Assembly: GCA_022013895.1 (NCBI GenBank)
Contig: JAKLPK010000015.1
Span: forward strand, 1-48,040
Length of the DNA stretch: 48,040 nucleotides
Source of the DNA: Cellulomonas sp.
GTDB lineage: Bacteria > Actinomycetota > Actinomycetes > Actinomycetales > Cellulomonadaceae
Direction of reading: 5' to 3'
In this document: positions 39,877-48,040 of the stretch, piece after piece
Layout of the letters: each line of letters starts with the position of its first letter
Position numbering within the stretch: the first letter of the stretch is position 1
Notes under the pieces: generated by a model
Told to the model about the DNA's origin: nothing
The model's input: only the letters and a program-made list of their open reading frames with translations
Databases searched by the model: none
Position numbers and translations under genes: made by a program

Positions 39877-42372
39877 ATGGCGGAACTGCTCTACCGGGTG
39901 GGTCGCGGCGCGGCACGGCATGCGTGGGCCGTGGTCGGGGCGTGGGCCCTGGTCCTCGTCGCCAGTGCCGCGGCGTACGTCGCGGGATCCGGCACGCTCG
40001 CGACGAGCTTCGACATCCCAGGCCTTCCGTCGTCACAGGTCGTCGAGACGCTGGGGAGCGAGCTGCCCGATCTGGCAGGCGCCTCGGGGGCGATCGTGTA
40101 CCGCACCACGGATGGCTCGGCGCTGACCGCCGCCCAGCAGGAGCAGATCTCGGAGCTGGTCGAGTCGGGCAGCGAGCTGCCGGATGTGGCGCGCGCGGTA
40201 GACCCGTTCTCGACCGAGGCGGCGCGTACCGAGCAGTCGCAGCAGCTCCAGGACGGTCTCGCGCAGGTCGAGGCAGGCAAGACCCAGCTCGAGACGGGCC
40301 AGGAGCAGCTCGATGCCGGCACCGCCCAGCTGGACGCCGCGCAGGGGCAGCTCGACGCCGCTCGGCAGCAGGCCGTGGCCGCCGGGTTCCCGACCTCGGA
40401 GCTCGACGCCCAGCAGGCGCAGCTCGACGCGCAACGGGCCGAGCTGCAGGCGGGGCAGACCGAGCTGGACGCACAACGCGCAGAGCTGGCTGCCAGCGAG
40501 CAGAAGCTGGAGATCGGCAGCGAGCTGCTCGAGGCGGCGAGCGGGATCCGCGTGGTGTCGCAGGACGGTTCGACCGCGCAGGTGAACATCGCGTTCACGG
40601 TGGGGCGCCTCGATCTGCAGGACGAGTCCAAGCAGGCCGTGATCGACCACTTCACGGGTCAGTCGATCGAGGGCGTCGAGTCGGCCGTGTCCTCGGACAT
40701 CTCCCAGGCTGTGCCGAGCCTGGTCGGGCCCGGCGAGGTGGCCGGTCTTGTGGCCGCGGCGATCGTGCTCCTCGTCATGCTGGGTTCCGTGCTGGGAGCC
40801 GGTATCCCGCTCGTGACCGCCCTCACCGGGGTGGGCATCGGCACGTTCGGGGCGCTGTCCTTGTCCGGACTCGTGCAGATGTCGTCGATCACACCGGTGC
40901 TCGGCCTCATGCTCGGGCTGGCGGTCGGCATCGACTACTCGCTGTTCATCCTCAACCGTCACCGGGTGCAGCGGTTGCAGGGCCTCGACCTCGACGAGTC
41001 GATCGGCCTGGCCAACGGGACCTCCGGCACCGCCGTCGTGTTCGCCGGCTCGACGGTCGTGGTGGCGCTGCTCGCGCTCAACGTCACCGGGATCCCGTTC
41101 CTCGGCCTCATGGGCACGGTGGGTGCGGCGTGCGTCGCGATCGCGGTGCTCATCGCGATCACCCTGACGCCGGCCCTCGTCGGGCTGCTCGGTGAGCGCA
41201 TCGTCGGGCGGCGCCGGCCGAGAGAGCTGGTGCGCGAGGACGGCGGCGCCGTCCCGGTCAGGGTGATGTCCACCGGCCGTGCCGTGGTGCGGGCCGCGCT
41301 CAGTGTCGTCGTGCTGCTCGTGCTCGCGATCCCCGTCCTGCACATGCGGCTCGGGCTGCCGGACGGTTCGGCAGAGCCTCAGGGTTCATCGGCCGAACGT
41401 GCCTACGCGATCACGGCGGAGGCGTTCGGCGCCGGCAGCAACGGGCGGATCCTCGTCGCGGCGACCTTGCCCGCGGGTCTGGACGAGGACGCCCTCTCCG
41501 CCGCCGAGCTGGCGGTCGTGCGCGAGATCAGCGGCGTCGACAACGTGGAGGCCGTCGCCACAGCTGCAGCCTCGCAGGATGGGCAGCTGGTCGCGTTCCA
41601 GGTCCTTCCCGCCGGCGGCCCCAACGATCCGAGCACCGAGCAGCTGGTCCGCGACCTGCGGGCTCTTCCGGGCGTCGAGCTTCCTGACGGCGCGGGCACC
41701 GCCACGCTCGGGGTGGCCGGACAAGCGGCGATCAACATCGACATCTCCGAGTCGCTCAACGACGTCCTGCCGCTCTACCTCCTGGTCGTGATCGGCCTGT
41801 CGCTGATCATCCTGGTCCTGGTCTTCCGCTCGATCCTCGTCCCGCTCATCGCGACCGGCGGGTTCGTGCTGTCGTTGTTCGCCACCTACGGCGCGGTCAC
41901 CCTGGTGTTCCAGGACGGCGTCGGCGCAGGTCTGATCGGGCTCGAGAGCACCGGGCCGATCCTCTCGTTCCTGCCGATCATCCTGGTCGGCATCCTGTTC
42001 GGCCTCGCGATGGACTACCAGCTGTTCCTCGCCACCGGGATGCGGGAGGCGTACGTCCACGGCGCACCTGCGCGCACGGCCGTCGCCTCCGGTCTGCGGG
42101 CCGGGCGGCCCGTGGTGATCGCCGCCGGTCTGATCATGGTCGCGGTGTTCGGTGGATTCGTCTTCGCCGAGAACGCGATGATCCGCTCGTTCGGCTTCGG
42201 TCTGGCGTTCGGCGTCCTGGTCGACGCGTTCGTCGTCCGGCTGATGCTCATGCCCGCGCTCATGCACCTGCTGGGCGGCAGCGCCTGGTGGCTGCCCCGG
42301 TGGCTGGACAGGCTCATGCCGAACGTGGACGTGGAAGGCAGCGCCCTCGCCCGGAGGCACACCGGTCACTGA
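39877..42372 (+). CDS. MMPL/RND-type membrane exporter
   Basis: 831 aa from ATG 39877, with GAGGAG upstream. Topology: TM1 (about 17-38), a large external loop, a first membrane bundle (about 285-450), a second loop, and a second bundle (about 620-800) with the MMPL motif GLAMDYQLFLATGMREAY. The matching motif in the first half is GLAVGIDYSLFILNRHR. The first loop carries a coiled-coil-like run of QL-D/E-A repeats (about 115-215), as in other actinobacterial MMPL proteins. It uses the proton gradient to export lipids, siderophores or drugs. Likely controlled by the divergent TetR gene. Its stop lies in an 18-bp palindrome shared with the galK stop. Confidence 0.88.
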   Translation: MAELLYRVGRGAARHAWAVVGAWALVLVASAAAYVAGSGTLATSFDIPGLPSSQVVETLGSELPDLAGASGAIVYRTTDGSALTAAQQEQISELVESGSELPDVARAVDPFSTEAARTEQSQQLQDGLAQVEAGKTQLETGQEQLDAGTAQLDAAQGQLDAARQQAVAAGFPTSELDAQQAQLDAQRAELQAGQTELDAQRAELAASEQKLEIGSELLEAASGIRVVSQDGSTAQVNIAFTVGRLDLQDESKQAVIDHFTGQSIEGVESAVSSDISQAVPSLVGPGEVAGLVAAAIVLLVMLGSVLGAGIPLVTALTGVGIGTFGALSLSGLVQMSSITPVLGLMLGLAVGIDYSLFILNRHRVQRLQGLDLDESIGLANGTSGTAVVFAGSTVVVALLALNVTGIPFLGLMGTVGAACVAIAVLIAITLTPALVGLLGERIVGRRRPRELVREDGGAVPVRVMSTGRAVVRAALSVVVLLVLAIPVLHMRLGLPDGSAEPQGSSAERAYAITAEAFGAGSNGRILVAATLPAGLDEDALSAAELAVVREISGVDNVEAVATAAASQDGQLVAFQVLPAGGPNDPSTEQLVRDLRALPGVELPDGAGTATLGVAGQAAINIDISESLNDVLPLYLLVVIGLSLIILVLVFRSILVPLIATGGFVLSLFATYGAVTLVFQDGVGAGLIGLESTGPILSFLPIILVGILFGLAMDYQLFLATGMREAYVHGAPARTAVASGLRAGRPVVIAAGLIMVAVFGGFVFAENAMIRSFGFGLAFGVLVDAFVVRLMLMPALMHLLGGSAWWLPRWLDRLMPNVDVEGSALARRHTGH

Positions 42373-42386
42373 CCCCGCGGGGTCAG
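42369..42386. repeat. 18-bp palindrome containing both convergent stop codons
   Basis: CTGACCCCGCGGGGTCAG is perfectly self-complementary. Its left TGA ends the MMPL gene and its right TCA is the stop of galK on the other strand. There is no loop or T-tract, so termination is uncertain. Confidence 0.6.
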
Positions 42387-43573
42387 CCGACCCGGCCCGC
42401 TCCCGCGGCGGCCGGGGCCGGCAGGAACACCGGCGAGCGCCAGCCGCGGTCGGCGAACGCATCCTGCACCGCGACGGTCACGGCGTCGACCTGCCCGCGC
42501 GGCACCAGGGCGATCGCCGAACCGCCGAACCCGCCGCCCGTCATCCGGGCCCCGAGCGCCCCGGCGGACCTGGCCGCCTCGACGCTCACGTCGAGCTCGG
42601 GGCAGGTGACCTGGTAGTCGTCGCGCAACGAGGTGTGGCTGGCGTCCAGCACGGGGCCGATCGCCTCGACCTGATCGGAGGCGAGCAGCTCGCCGACCTG
42701 CCGCACCCGCTCGATCTCGGTGACCACGTGCCGCACCCGGGCCACCAGCACCGGGTCGTCGAGGCTGCTCAGCGCCCCGGCCAGGTCATCGATCCGGCGC
42801 AGCGTCGGCACACCGAGCAGCGCCGCAGCCCGGTCGCAGTCGGCACGTCGGGCCGCGTACTGGCCGTCGTTGAGGGTGTGCGGCGCCCGGGTGTCGATCA
42901 CCAGGAGCTCCAGGTCGTGCGCGGCCAGGTCCAGCGGGACGTGCCGGACGGACTCGTCGACGAAGTCGATGAGCAGCCCGTGATCGGCATGGGCGCGCAA
43001 CGATGCGGCCTGGTCGAGGCCGCCGGTCGGTGCGTGCGCGACCTCGTTCTCGGCCCGCACGCAGATCCGGGCCAACCGGGCCCGCAGCGCCTCGTCGAGC
43101 GTCAGCCCGGCGAGCTCGGCGAGGGCGACCGCGACCGCACCCTCGATGGCGGCCGAGGAGGACAGGCCGGCGCCGAACGGGACGCAGGAGTCGATCGCGG
43201 CGTCGAACCCGGTGACCGGGACGCCCTCATCGGCCAGCACCCAGGCGGGGCCACCGGCGTAGGCCGTCCAGCCCTGCGCTCGATCGGGTGCCAGGTCCGC
43301 GACGGTGCCGGTCCAGGGCTGGTCGGGCAGGTGGGCGCTCACCAGCCGGACCTGACCGTCGGTGCGGGCCCGGACGGCCGCGTAGGTGCGGTGCGGCAGC
43401 GCGGTCGGCAGGCACAGCCCGGCGTTGTAGTCGACGTGCTCGCCGATGAGGTTGACCCGGCCCGGCGCGGCCCAGACACCGTCGGGCGTCTCGCCGAACG
43501 TGGCGGTGAGCAGAGCGACGGCGCGGGTGATGCCCTCCTCGTCGGACCACGGGTCGAGGGTGGTGGCACTCAT
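42383..43573 (-). CDS. galK: Galactokinase
   Basis: 396 aa from ATG 43573, with a purine-rich AAGGAGAA upstream. GHMP kinase motifs: galactose signature GRVNLIGEHVDYN, ATP loop PFGAGLSSSAAIEG, and C-terminal TGGGFGGSAIALV. It phosphorylates alpha-D-galactose to galactose-1-phosphate (Leloir pathway). It lies directly downstream of galE on the same strand (26 bases apart), so the two are co-transcribed. No galT is in the window. Confidence 0.92.
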   Translation of the reverse strand: MSATTLDPWSDEEGITRAVALLTATFGETPDGVWAAPGRVNLIGEHVDYNAGLCLPTALPHRTYAAVRARTDGQVRLVSAHLPDQPWTGTVADLAPDRAQGWTAYAGGPAWVLADEGVPVTGFDAAIDSCVPFGAGLSSSAAIEGAVAVALAELAGLTLDEALRARLARICVRAENEVAHAPTGGLDQAASLRAHADHGLLIDFVDESVRHVPLDLAAHDLELLVIDTRAPHTLNDGQYAARRADCDRAAALLGVPTLRRIDDLAGALSSLDDPVLVARVRHVVTEIERVRQVGELLASDQVEAIGPVLDASHTSLRDDYQVTCPELDVSVEAARSAGALGARMTGGGFGGSAIALVPRGQVDAVTVAVQDAFADRGWRSPVFLPAPAAAGAGRVG

Positions 43574-43599
43574 CGGTCGTTCTCCTTGCGGGGTAGCGG

Positions 43600-44586
43600 T
43601 CAGTGCCGGCTGCGGGCGTCCCAGGCGGACGCGACCATGTCGGTGAGGGTGTGCGTCATACGCCAGCCCAGGTCACGTGCGGCGAGCTCACCCGAGGCGA
43701 CGATCCGGGCCGGGTCGCCCGGCCGGCGCGGCGCGATGACCGGTGCACGGTCGATCCCGGTGACGGCCGCGACGGTGTCCATGATCTGGCGTACCGACAG
43801 CCCGTCGCCCGAACCCAGGTTGTAGACCGGTTCGAGCCGGTGGCCCGCGGTCAGGGCGGCGGCCGCCGCGACGTGGGCGTCGGCCAGGTCCGCGACGTGC
43901 ACGTAGTCCCGGACACAGGTGCCGTCGGGTGTGGCGTAGTCGTCACCGTTGATCCGGGGTGCCCGGCCGTCGAGGAGCGCGTCGAAGACCAGCGGGAACA
44001 GGTTGTGCGGGCTGGTGTCGTACAGCGAGGGGTCGCCCGAGCCCACCACGTTGAAGTAGCGCAGGCTGGTGTGGGCCAGGCCGGTGGCCCGCGCCTGGTC
44101 GGCCAGCAACCACTCACCGATGAGCTTGGACTCGCCGTAGGGCGACTGCGGTGTCGTGGGGGTCTGCTCGGTCACCTGGTCGACGTCCGGCGTCCCGTAC
44201 ACGGCCGCCGAGGACGAGAACACGATCGAACCCACCCCGGCCGTCGCCATCGCCTCGAGCAGATGCACGGTGCCGGTGACGTTCTGCTCGTAGGTGTGCA
44301 GCGGGCGCTGTACGGAGACCCCGGCGTACTTGAACCCCGCGAGGTGGATCACGCCGGTCACGTCGTAGGCCCGCAGCGCCGAGGTCACCCGGTCGGTCGC
44401 CAGGATGGACGCCTCGACGAACGGCACCTCGGGCGCGACGAACTCGCGGTGCCCGCTGGACAGGTCGTCGAGCACGACGGTGCCCCAGCCCTGCGCCGTC
44501 AGCGCACGCACCACATGGGAGCCGATGTAGCCGGCACCGCCGGTGACCAACCAGGTGCCGCGCGGGGCAGGGGGGCTCGTAGGCAT
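43600..44586 (-). CDS. galE: UDP-glucose 4-epimerase
   Basis: 328 aa from ATG 44586, preceded by AAGGA at 8 bases; an earlier in-frame ATG (44613) lacks a site. NAD site VTGGAGYIGSH (14-24), catalytic S-S-S-A-A-V-Y-G and Y-G-E-S-K, and GalE-type FKYAGVSVQRPLHTYEQNV, NLFPLVFDALLDGRAP and GTCVRDYVHV. It interconverts UDP-glucose and UDP-galactose. It is followed by galK. The region between it and the GH51 gene upstream is 124 bases with no clear terminator. Confidence 0.92.
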   Translation of the reverse strand: MPTSPPAPRGTWLVTGGAGYIGSHVVRALTAQGWGTVVLDDLSSGHREFVAPEVPFVEASILATDRVTSALRAYDVTGVIHLAGFKYAGVSVQRPLHTYEQNVTGTVHLLEAMATAGVGSIVFSSSAAVYGTPDVDQVTEQTPTTPQSPYGESKLIGEWLLADQARATGLAHTSLRYFNVVGSGDPSLYDTSPHNLFPLVFDALLDGRAPRINGDDYATPDGTCVRDYVHVADLADAHVAAAAALTAGHRLEPVYNLGSGDGLSVRQIMDTVAAVTGIDRAPVIAPRRPGDPARIVASGELAARDLGWRMTHTLTDMVASAWDARSRH

Positions 44587-44710
44587 GACGTCGTCCTTCG
44601 TCCTCGGGGTCATGACCGTCCGACGCGCTGTCGGTCGCCGGCCGGGTCGAGCATGGCACGGCCCGCCGGTACCGACCTGGCGGTCCGCGCGGCGGGACCG
44701 GTGGACCCGC

Positions 44711-46237
44711 TCACCGACCGACCGCCACCGCGGCCCAGGACACCGGTGGCAGCTCGACGCGCAGCACACCGTCGGGCAGCGGGTGGACCGTCAGCGCGTG
44801 GGGCGAGACCCGGTCGGGACGGGCCGCGCTGTTGGTGGCCTCGACATCGTCCTCGTGCAGCAGGTGCGACTCCAGCACGCGGGTGGTGCCGAGGGCCGAG
44901 AGGTCCACGTCGACCGTGGCCGGGTGCTGGGTCCCGCGGTTGACCAGGAGCACCGTGGCCGTGCCGGGCTCCTCGTCCCAGGTGATGACGGCGTCGACCG
45001 CGCTCACCTCGCCGAACCGGGTGGTGGGGGTGGTGGGGGAGTCGGTCCGGGTGCGCAGCACGACGCCGCGGGCCAGCCGGGCGGTCAGCGCGAAGGGGTG
45101 GAACGTGCTCTGCCGCCAGGCGGGGCCGCCGGGTTCGGTGCGGATCGGGGCGATCACGTTGACCAGCTGGGCCAGGCTGGCGGCGTGCACCCGGTCGGCG
45201 TGCCGCAGCAGGGTGATGAGCAGGCTGCCGACCAGCACGGCGTCGGCGGCCCGGTAGTCCTCCTCGAGGAGGTGCGGGGCGGCCGGCCACGGTCGCGGTG
45301 TGCCGGGCTCGGCGGCGATGGCGGCCTGCTCGGCGTCGTTGAACGCGGTCTGCCGCCACACGTTCCACTCGTCGAAGGACAGGTGCACCTGGTGGGCGGA
45401 GCCGCGTCCGACGTGGTCGACGGTGGCCACGACGGTGTCGATGAAGTGGTCCATGTCCCGGCCGCTGGCCAGGAAGGAGGCCAGGTCGTCGCCGGTCTGT
45501 TCGTAGTAGGCGTGCAGCGAGATGAGGTCGACGTGGTCCCACGCCTGCTCCAGCACGGTGCGTTCCCAGGCGCCGAAGGTCGGCATCTGGGCGTTCGACG
45601 ACCCGCAGGCGACCAGCTCGAGCGCGGAGTCCGCGCGCTTCATGGCGGCGGCGGTGCGGGCGGCGAGCGTGCCGTAGTCGTGGGCGCTCAGGTGCCCGAT
45701 CTGCCAGGGCCCGTCCATCTCGTTGCCGAGGCACCAGATGCGCACGTCGTGCGGGCGCGGGCTGCCGTGGGCCACGCGCTGGTCCGCGAGCGTGGTGCCG
45801 GGCTCACCGTTGGTGTATTCGAGCAGGTCGAGGGCTTCGAGGACCCCGCGGGTGCCGAGGTTGACCGCGAGCATGAGCTCCAGGTCGTTGTCCCGGGCCC
45901 AGCCGGCGAACTCGTCGAGCCCCACCTGGTTGGTCTCGATGCTGTGCCACGCCAGGTCGCGGCGCACGGGGCGCTGCTCACGCGGGCCGACACCGTCATC
46001 CCAGCGGTAGCCGGAGACGAAGTTGCCGCCGGGGTAGCGCACGGTGGTGACGCCCAGCTCGCGGACGAGCGCCGCGACATCGCCCCGGAACCCGTCGGCA
46101 TCGGCGGTCGGGTGACCTGGTTCGTAGATGCCGCCGTACACGCAGCGGCCCATGTGCTCGACGAAGGAGCCGAACAGGCGGCGGTGCACCGGGGCGACCT
46201 GATCCTGCGGGACGGCTGTCACGGTGGTGCGGCGCAT
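44711..46237 (-). CDS. GH51 alpha-L-arabinofuranosidase
   Basis: 508 aa from ATG 46237, with GAGGAG upstream, the normal length for intracellular GH51 enzymes. N-terminal FGSFVEHMGRCVYGGIYEP and RYPGGNF lead to the acid/base E173 in WCLGNEMDGPW and the nucleophile E290 in SFDEWNVW. A C-terminal beta-sandwich follows. It releases arabinofuranose from arabino-oligosaccharides in the cytoplasm. The LacI gene lies 11 bases upstream on the same strand, and a sugar ABC permease diverges. This is a local uptake-and-hydrolysis unit. Confidence 0.92.
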   Translation of the reverse strand: MRRTTVTAVPQDQVAPVHRRLFGSFVEHMGRCVYGGIYEPGHPTADADGFRGDVAALVRELGVTTVRYPGGNFVSGYRWDDGVGPREQRPVRRDLAWHSIETNQVGLDEFAGWARDNDLELMLAVNLGTRGVLEALDLLEYTNGEPGTTLADQRVAHGSPRPHDVRIWCLGNEMDGPWQIGHLSAHDYGTLAARTAAAMKRADSALELVACGSSNAQMPTFGAWERTVLEQAWDHVDLISLHAYYEQTGDDLASFLASGRDMDHFIDTVVATVDHVGRGSAHQVHLSFDEWNVWRQTAFNDAEQAAIAAEPGTPRPWPAAPHLLEEDYRAADAVLVGSLLITLLRHADRVHAASLAQLVNVIAPIRTEPGGPAWRQSTFHPFALTARLARGVVLRTRTDSPTTPTTRFGEVSAVDAVITWDEEPGTATVLLVNRGTQHPATVDVDLSALGTTRVLESHLLHEDDVEATNSAARPDRVSPHALTVHPLPDGVLRVELPPVSWAAVAVGR

Positions 46238-46248
46238 CAGGGTGCTCC

Positions 46249-47316
46249 TCAGCTGCGGGGGGCGGTGGTGCGGGCGGTGTACGGCGCGGTGCTGGCGCGG
46301 ACGACGAACGTGGTCGGCACCACCACGTGGTAGGCGAGTGCCTCGTCGCCGCCGCGCAGCCGTTCCAGCACCATCCGGACGAGCTCGGCACCGATCTGGC
46401 CGAAGTCCTGGTGGACGGTGGTGAGCGGCGGCCACAGGTACTCGGCGACCGGGATGTCGTCGAAGCCGACGACGGACACGTCCTGCGGGATCGCGACGCC
46501 GTGCTCGTGCAGCGAGCGCATGAGCCCGGCTGCCATCTCGTCGTTGGCGCAGAAGACGGCGGTGATCTGCGGGTCCGCGGCCACCGTCGGTCCGAGCTCG
46601 TACCCGGCCTGCAGGGTCCAGTCGCCGCCCCAGACCTGCGGCACCGGCCGGCCGGCGGCGCGCAGCGTCTCGCGCCAGGTCTCCTGACGGACCTCGGCGG
46701 GGGAGGAGTCGGCGGGCCCGGACAGGTGGTGGACGGTCGGGTGGCCCAGGTCGAGCAGGTGCTGGACCGCCGCCCGGGTTCCGGAGACCTGGTCGGAGCT
46801 GACGGCGGCGTGCCGGCGGATGAGGCTGGAGTCGGAGACCACGACGGGCAGCCGGGGCGGCAGCGCGAGGATCGCGGGGGTGGTGGTCTCGGCGCGGATG
46901 ATGATGAGCCCGTCGATGGCCTGGTGGCTCAGCCGTCGGGCGGCCGCGTTGACCTCGTCGGAGGTGGGGGCCGTGACGTCGACGAGGGAGACGGTGTAGC
47001 CCTCGGCGCGCGCGGCCTCGACGACCCCCTCGACGGTGCGTGACTCCCCGGTGCGGGCCAGCCGGTGGGCGACCAGGCCGATGGCGCCGAAGCTGCCGGA
47101 ACGCAGTGCGCGGGCGGCGTGGTTGGGCGCGTAGCCGAGCTTGTCCATGGCCGACTGGACGCGTTGGCGGGTGGCCGGGCTCACCGAGTCGGCGCCGTTG
47201 GCCACCCGGGAGACGGTGATCGGCGCGACCCCGGCGAGCCGGGCGACATCGGCGATCGAGGCGCGGGAGGCGGACGGCCCCGGCGACGTCGGCGCGGCTC
47301 GACCAGCGGTGGACAT
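46249..47316 (-). CDS. LacI-family transcriptional repressor
   Basis: 355 aa from ATG 47316. A short disordered start (~1-17) is followed by the LacI HTH (SIADVARLAGVAPITVSRVANG) and hinge helix (SPATRQRVQSAMDKLGYAPN). The periplasmic-binding-like domain runs to VVVPTTFVVR. The effector is presumably an arabinose-containing sugar, from the neighbouring GH51 and permease genes. Three central-CG operator-like sites lie in the divergent region, one of them inside the permease promoter spacer. Confidence 0.9.
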   Translation of the reverse strand: MSTAGRAAPTSPGPSASRASIADVARLAGVAPITVSRVANGADSVSPATRQRVQSAMDKLGYAPNHAARALRSGSFGAIGLVAHRLARTGESRTVEGVVEAARAEGYTVSLVDVTAPTSDEVNAAARRLSHQAIDGLIIIRAETTTPAILALPPRLPVVVSDSSLIRRHAAVSSDQVSGTRAAVQHLLDLGHPTVHHLSGPADSSPAEVRQETWRETLRAAGRPVPQVWGGDWTLQAGYELGPTVAADPQITAVFCANDEMAAGLMRSLHEHGVAIPQDVSVVGFDDIPVAEYLWPPLTTVHQDFGQIGAELVRMVLERLRGGDEALAYHVVVPTTFVVRASTAPYTARTTAPRS

Positions 47317-47333
47317 GTCTGGAGTGTAGCCAT

Positions 47334-47345
47334 GGTGACGTGACC
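47334..47345. promoter_or_regulatory. LacI operator-like site 1
   Basis: GGTGACGTGACC is a palindrome around a central CG with one mismatched pair. It lies just upstream of the lacI start codon and could provide autoregulation. Confidence 0.5.
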
Positions 47346-47407
47346 ACGTCGGGACCTGTTCGGGATGCGGCCCGCACGCCCGTGATCGAACCGTGACCTG
47401 CTTCGTG

Positions 47408-47461
47408 TTGACGATGACAACGTCACCATCTAGCGTTCCGGTCACCGCTGGTAACGTCACC
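47408..47461 (+). promoter_or_regulatory. Permease promoter with LacI operator-like sites 2 and 3
   Basis: TTGACG (47408-47413), 17-base spacer, TAGCGT (47431-47436) form a good promoter. Site 2, GACAACGTCACC (47416-47427), sits in the spacer. Site 3, GGTAACGTCACC (47450-47461), lies just after the expected start point. Sites 2 and 3 share AACGTCACCATC exactly and are 34 bases apart. Confidence 0.65.
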
Positions 47462-47487
47462 ATCGGGTAGCCGCATGCCGGGAGACA

Positions 47488-48040
47488 ATGGTGTCCGCAC
47501 TCGCCGCGACCGTCCGGCCGAGACGACGATCGTTCGTCGGTCTCGGGTTCGTCGCACCGTTCCTTGCCGTGTTCGCCTTCGTGCTCGTCATCCCGGTGGG
47601 TTACTCGATCTACCTGTCGCTGTTCCAGGACAAGCTCATCGGGGGACGCAGCTTCGTCGGGCTCGCCAACTTCGCGCAGCTGTTCTCCGACCCCAAGTTC
47701 TGGGACGGCGTCGGGCGCGTGGCGCTGTTCCTCGCCGTGCAGGTGCCGATCATGCTCGGCCTGGCACTGGTGGCGGCGCTGGCCATCGACTCGGGCCGGC
47801 TGCGCGGGGCGTCCTTCTTCCGGATCTCGGTCTTCCTGCCCTACGCGGTCCCCGGCGTCGTCGCCGTGCTCATGTGGGGCTTCATGTACGGCGACCAGTT
47901 CGGGCTGGCGGCCAACATCAACGACCTCATCGGCTCCCAGGTGCTCCAGCCGCTCACACCCAAGTGGATCCTGCTGGCCATCGGCAACATCGTGACCTGG
48001 GAGTTCGTCGGCTACAACATGCTGATCTTCTACTCGGCGC
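47488..48040 (+). CDS. Carbohydrate ABC transporter permease, MalF-like (3' truncated by window)
   Basis: The first 184 codons are visible from ATG 47488, with GGGAG 5 bases upstream; GTG 47491 is an adjacent alternative. A basic N-terminus is followed by TM1 (GFVAPFLAVFAFVLVIPVGY), a short exposed loop with the YLSLF and FVGLANF motifs typical of CUT1 inner-membrane permeases, then further helices. The EAA loop that contacts the ATPase lies beyond the window. With GH51 and LacI next to it, an arabino-oligosaccharide importer is likely. A solute-binding protein gene is not in view. Confidence 0.88.
   Translation, partial: MVSALAATVRPRRRSFVGLGFVAPFLAVFAFVLVIPVGYSIYLSLFQDKLIGGRSFVGLANFAQLFSDPKFWDGVGRVALFLAVQVPIMLGLALVAALAIDSGRLRGASFFRISVFLPYAVPGVVAVLMWGFMYGDQFGLAANINDLIGSQVLQPLTPKWILLAIGNIVTWEFVGYNMLIFYSA

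Overview
The window is high-GC DNA with tightly packed genes, many ATGA/TGATG stop-start overlaps and TANNNT-type -10 elements. This fits an actinobacterium. An RNase J end, a chitinase with two carbohydrate-binding repeats, a GH51 arabinofuranosidase next to a sugar ABC permease, GalK/GalE and a chemoreceptor suggest a motile polysaccharide degrader of the Micrococcales, possibly Cellulomonadaceae-like (inference). I see no tRNA, rRNA, CRISPR array, transposase, integrase or phage gene.

Layout. (1) 1-4473: the 3' end of an RNase J gene, a membrane GT2 glycan synthase and a secreted GH18 chitinase. (2) 4630-28380: a ~24 kb catabolic island. It holds two 6-oxocamphor-hydrolase-like crotonases, two MFS transporters, an Fe-S/flavin electron-transfer module (NuoG N-terminus fused to a GltD-like FAD domain, plus a NuoF C-terminal fragment fused to a ferredoxin), a fumarate-reductase-like flavoprotein, HtpG, two thiolases, a LysR regulator, butyrate kinase, a beta-keto acid cleavage enzyme (BKACE), a phosphotriesterase-like hydrolase, phosphate butyryltransferase, a two-subunit CoA-transferase, an Old Yellow Enzyme/dienoyl-CoA-reductase-type flavoenzyme and an SDR. 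(3) 28413-34786: a glycan block of two GT4 transferases, an (alpha/alpha)-barrel-like protein, GH130 and a cupin, followed by two small proteins. (4) 34879-42372: glycerate kinase, an NAD-dependent epimerase-like protein, a chemoreceptor, and a divergent TetR/MMPL exporter pair. (5) 42383-48040: GalK, GalE, GH51 arabinofuranosidase, a LacI regulator and the start of a divergent ABC sugar permease gene cut by the window end.

The island reads as one pathway. Redox enzymes (OYE, SDR, FAD flavoprotein with its Fe-S partners) would convert a cyclic substrate into a cyclic 1,3-diketone. The crotonase-type hydrolases would open the ring by retro-Claisen cleavage. BKACE, the CoA-transferase and the thiolases would break the open-chain keto acid into acyl-CoAs. 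Phosphate butyryltransferase and butyrate kinase would recover ATP. This is fermentation logic and is unusual for an actinobacterium. The substrate cannot be read from the sequence; a dihydrophloroglucinol-like or terpenoid diketone is a hypothesis.

Regulation supports one unit. Five promoter regions in the island (4630, 5861, 7334, 16496, 25363) carry an ATGC-N7-GCAT-like T-N11-A LysR box with a -10-like hexamer exactly 38 bases downstream of the box start. This points to the embedded LysR protein as activator.
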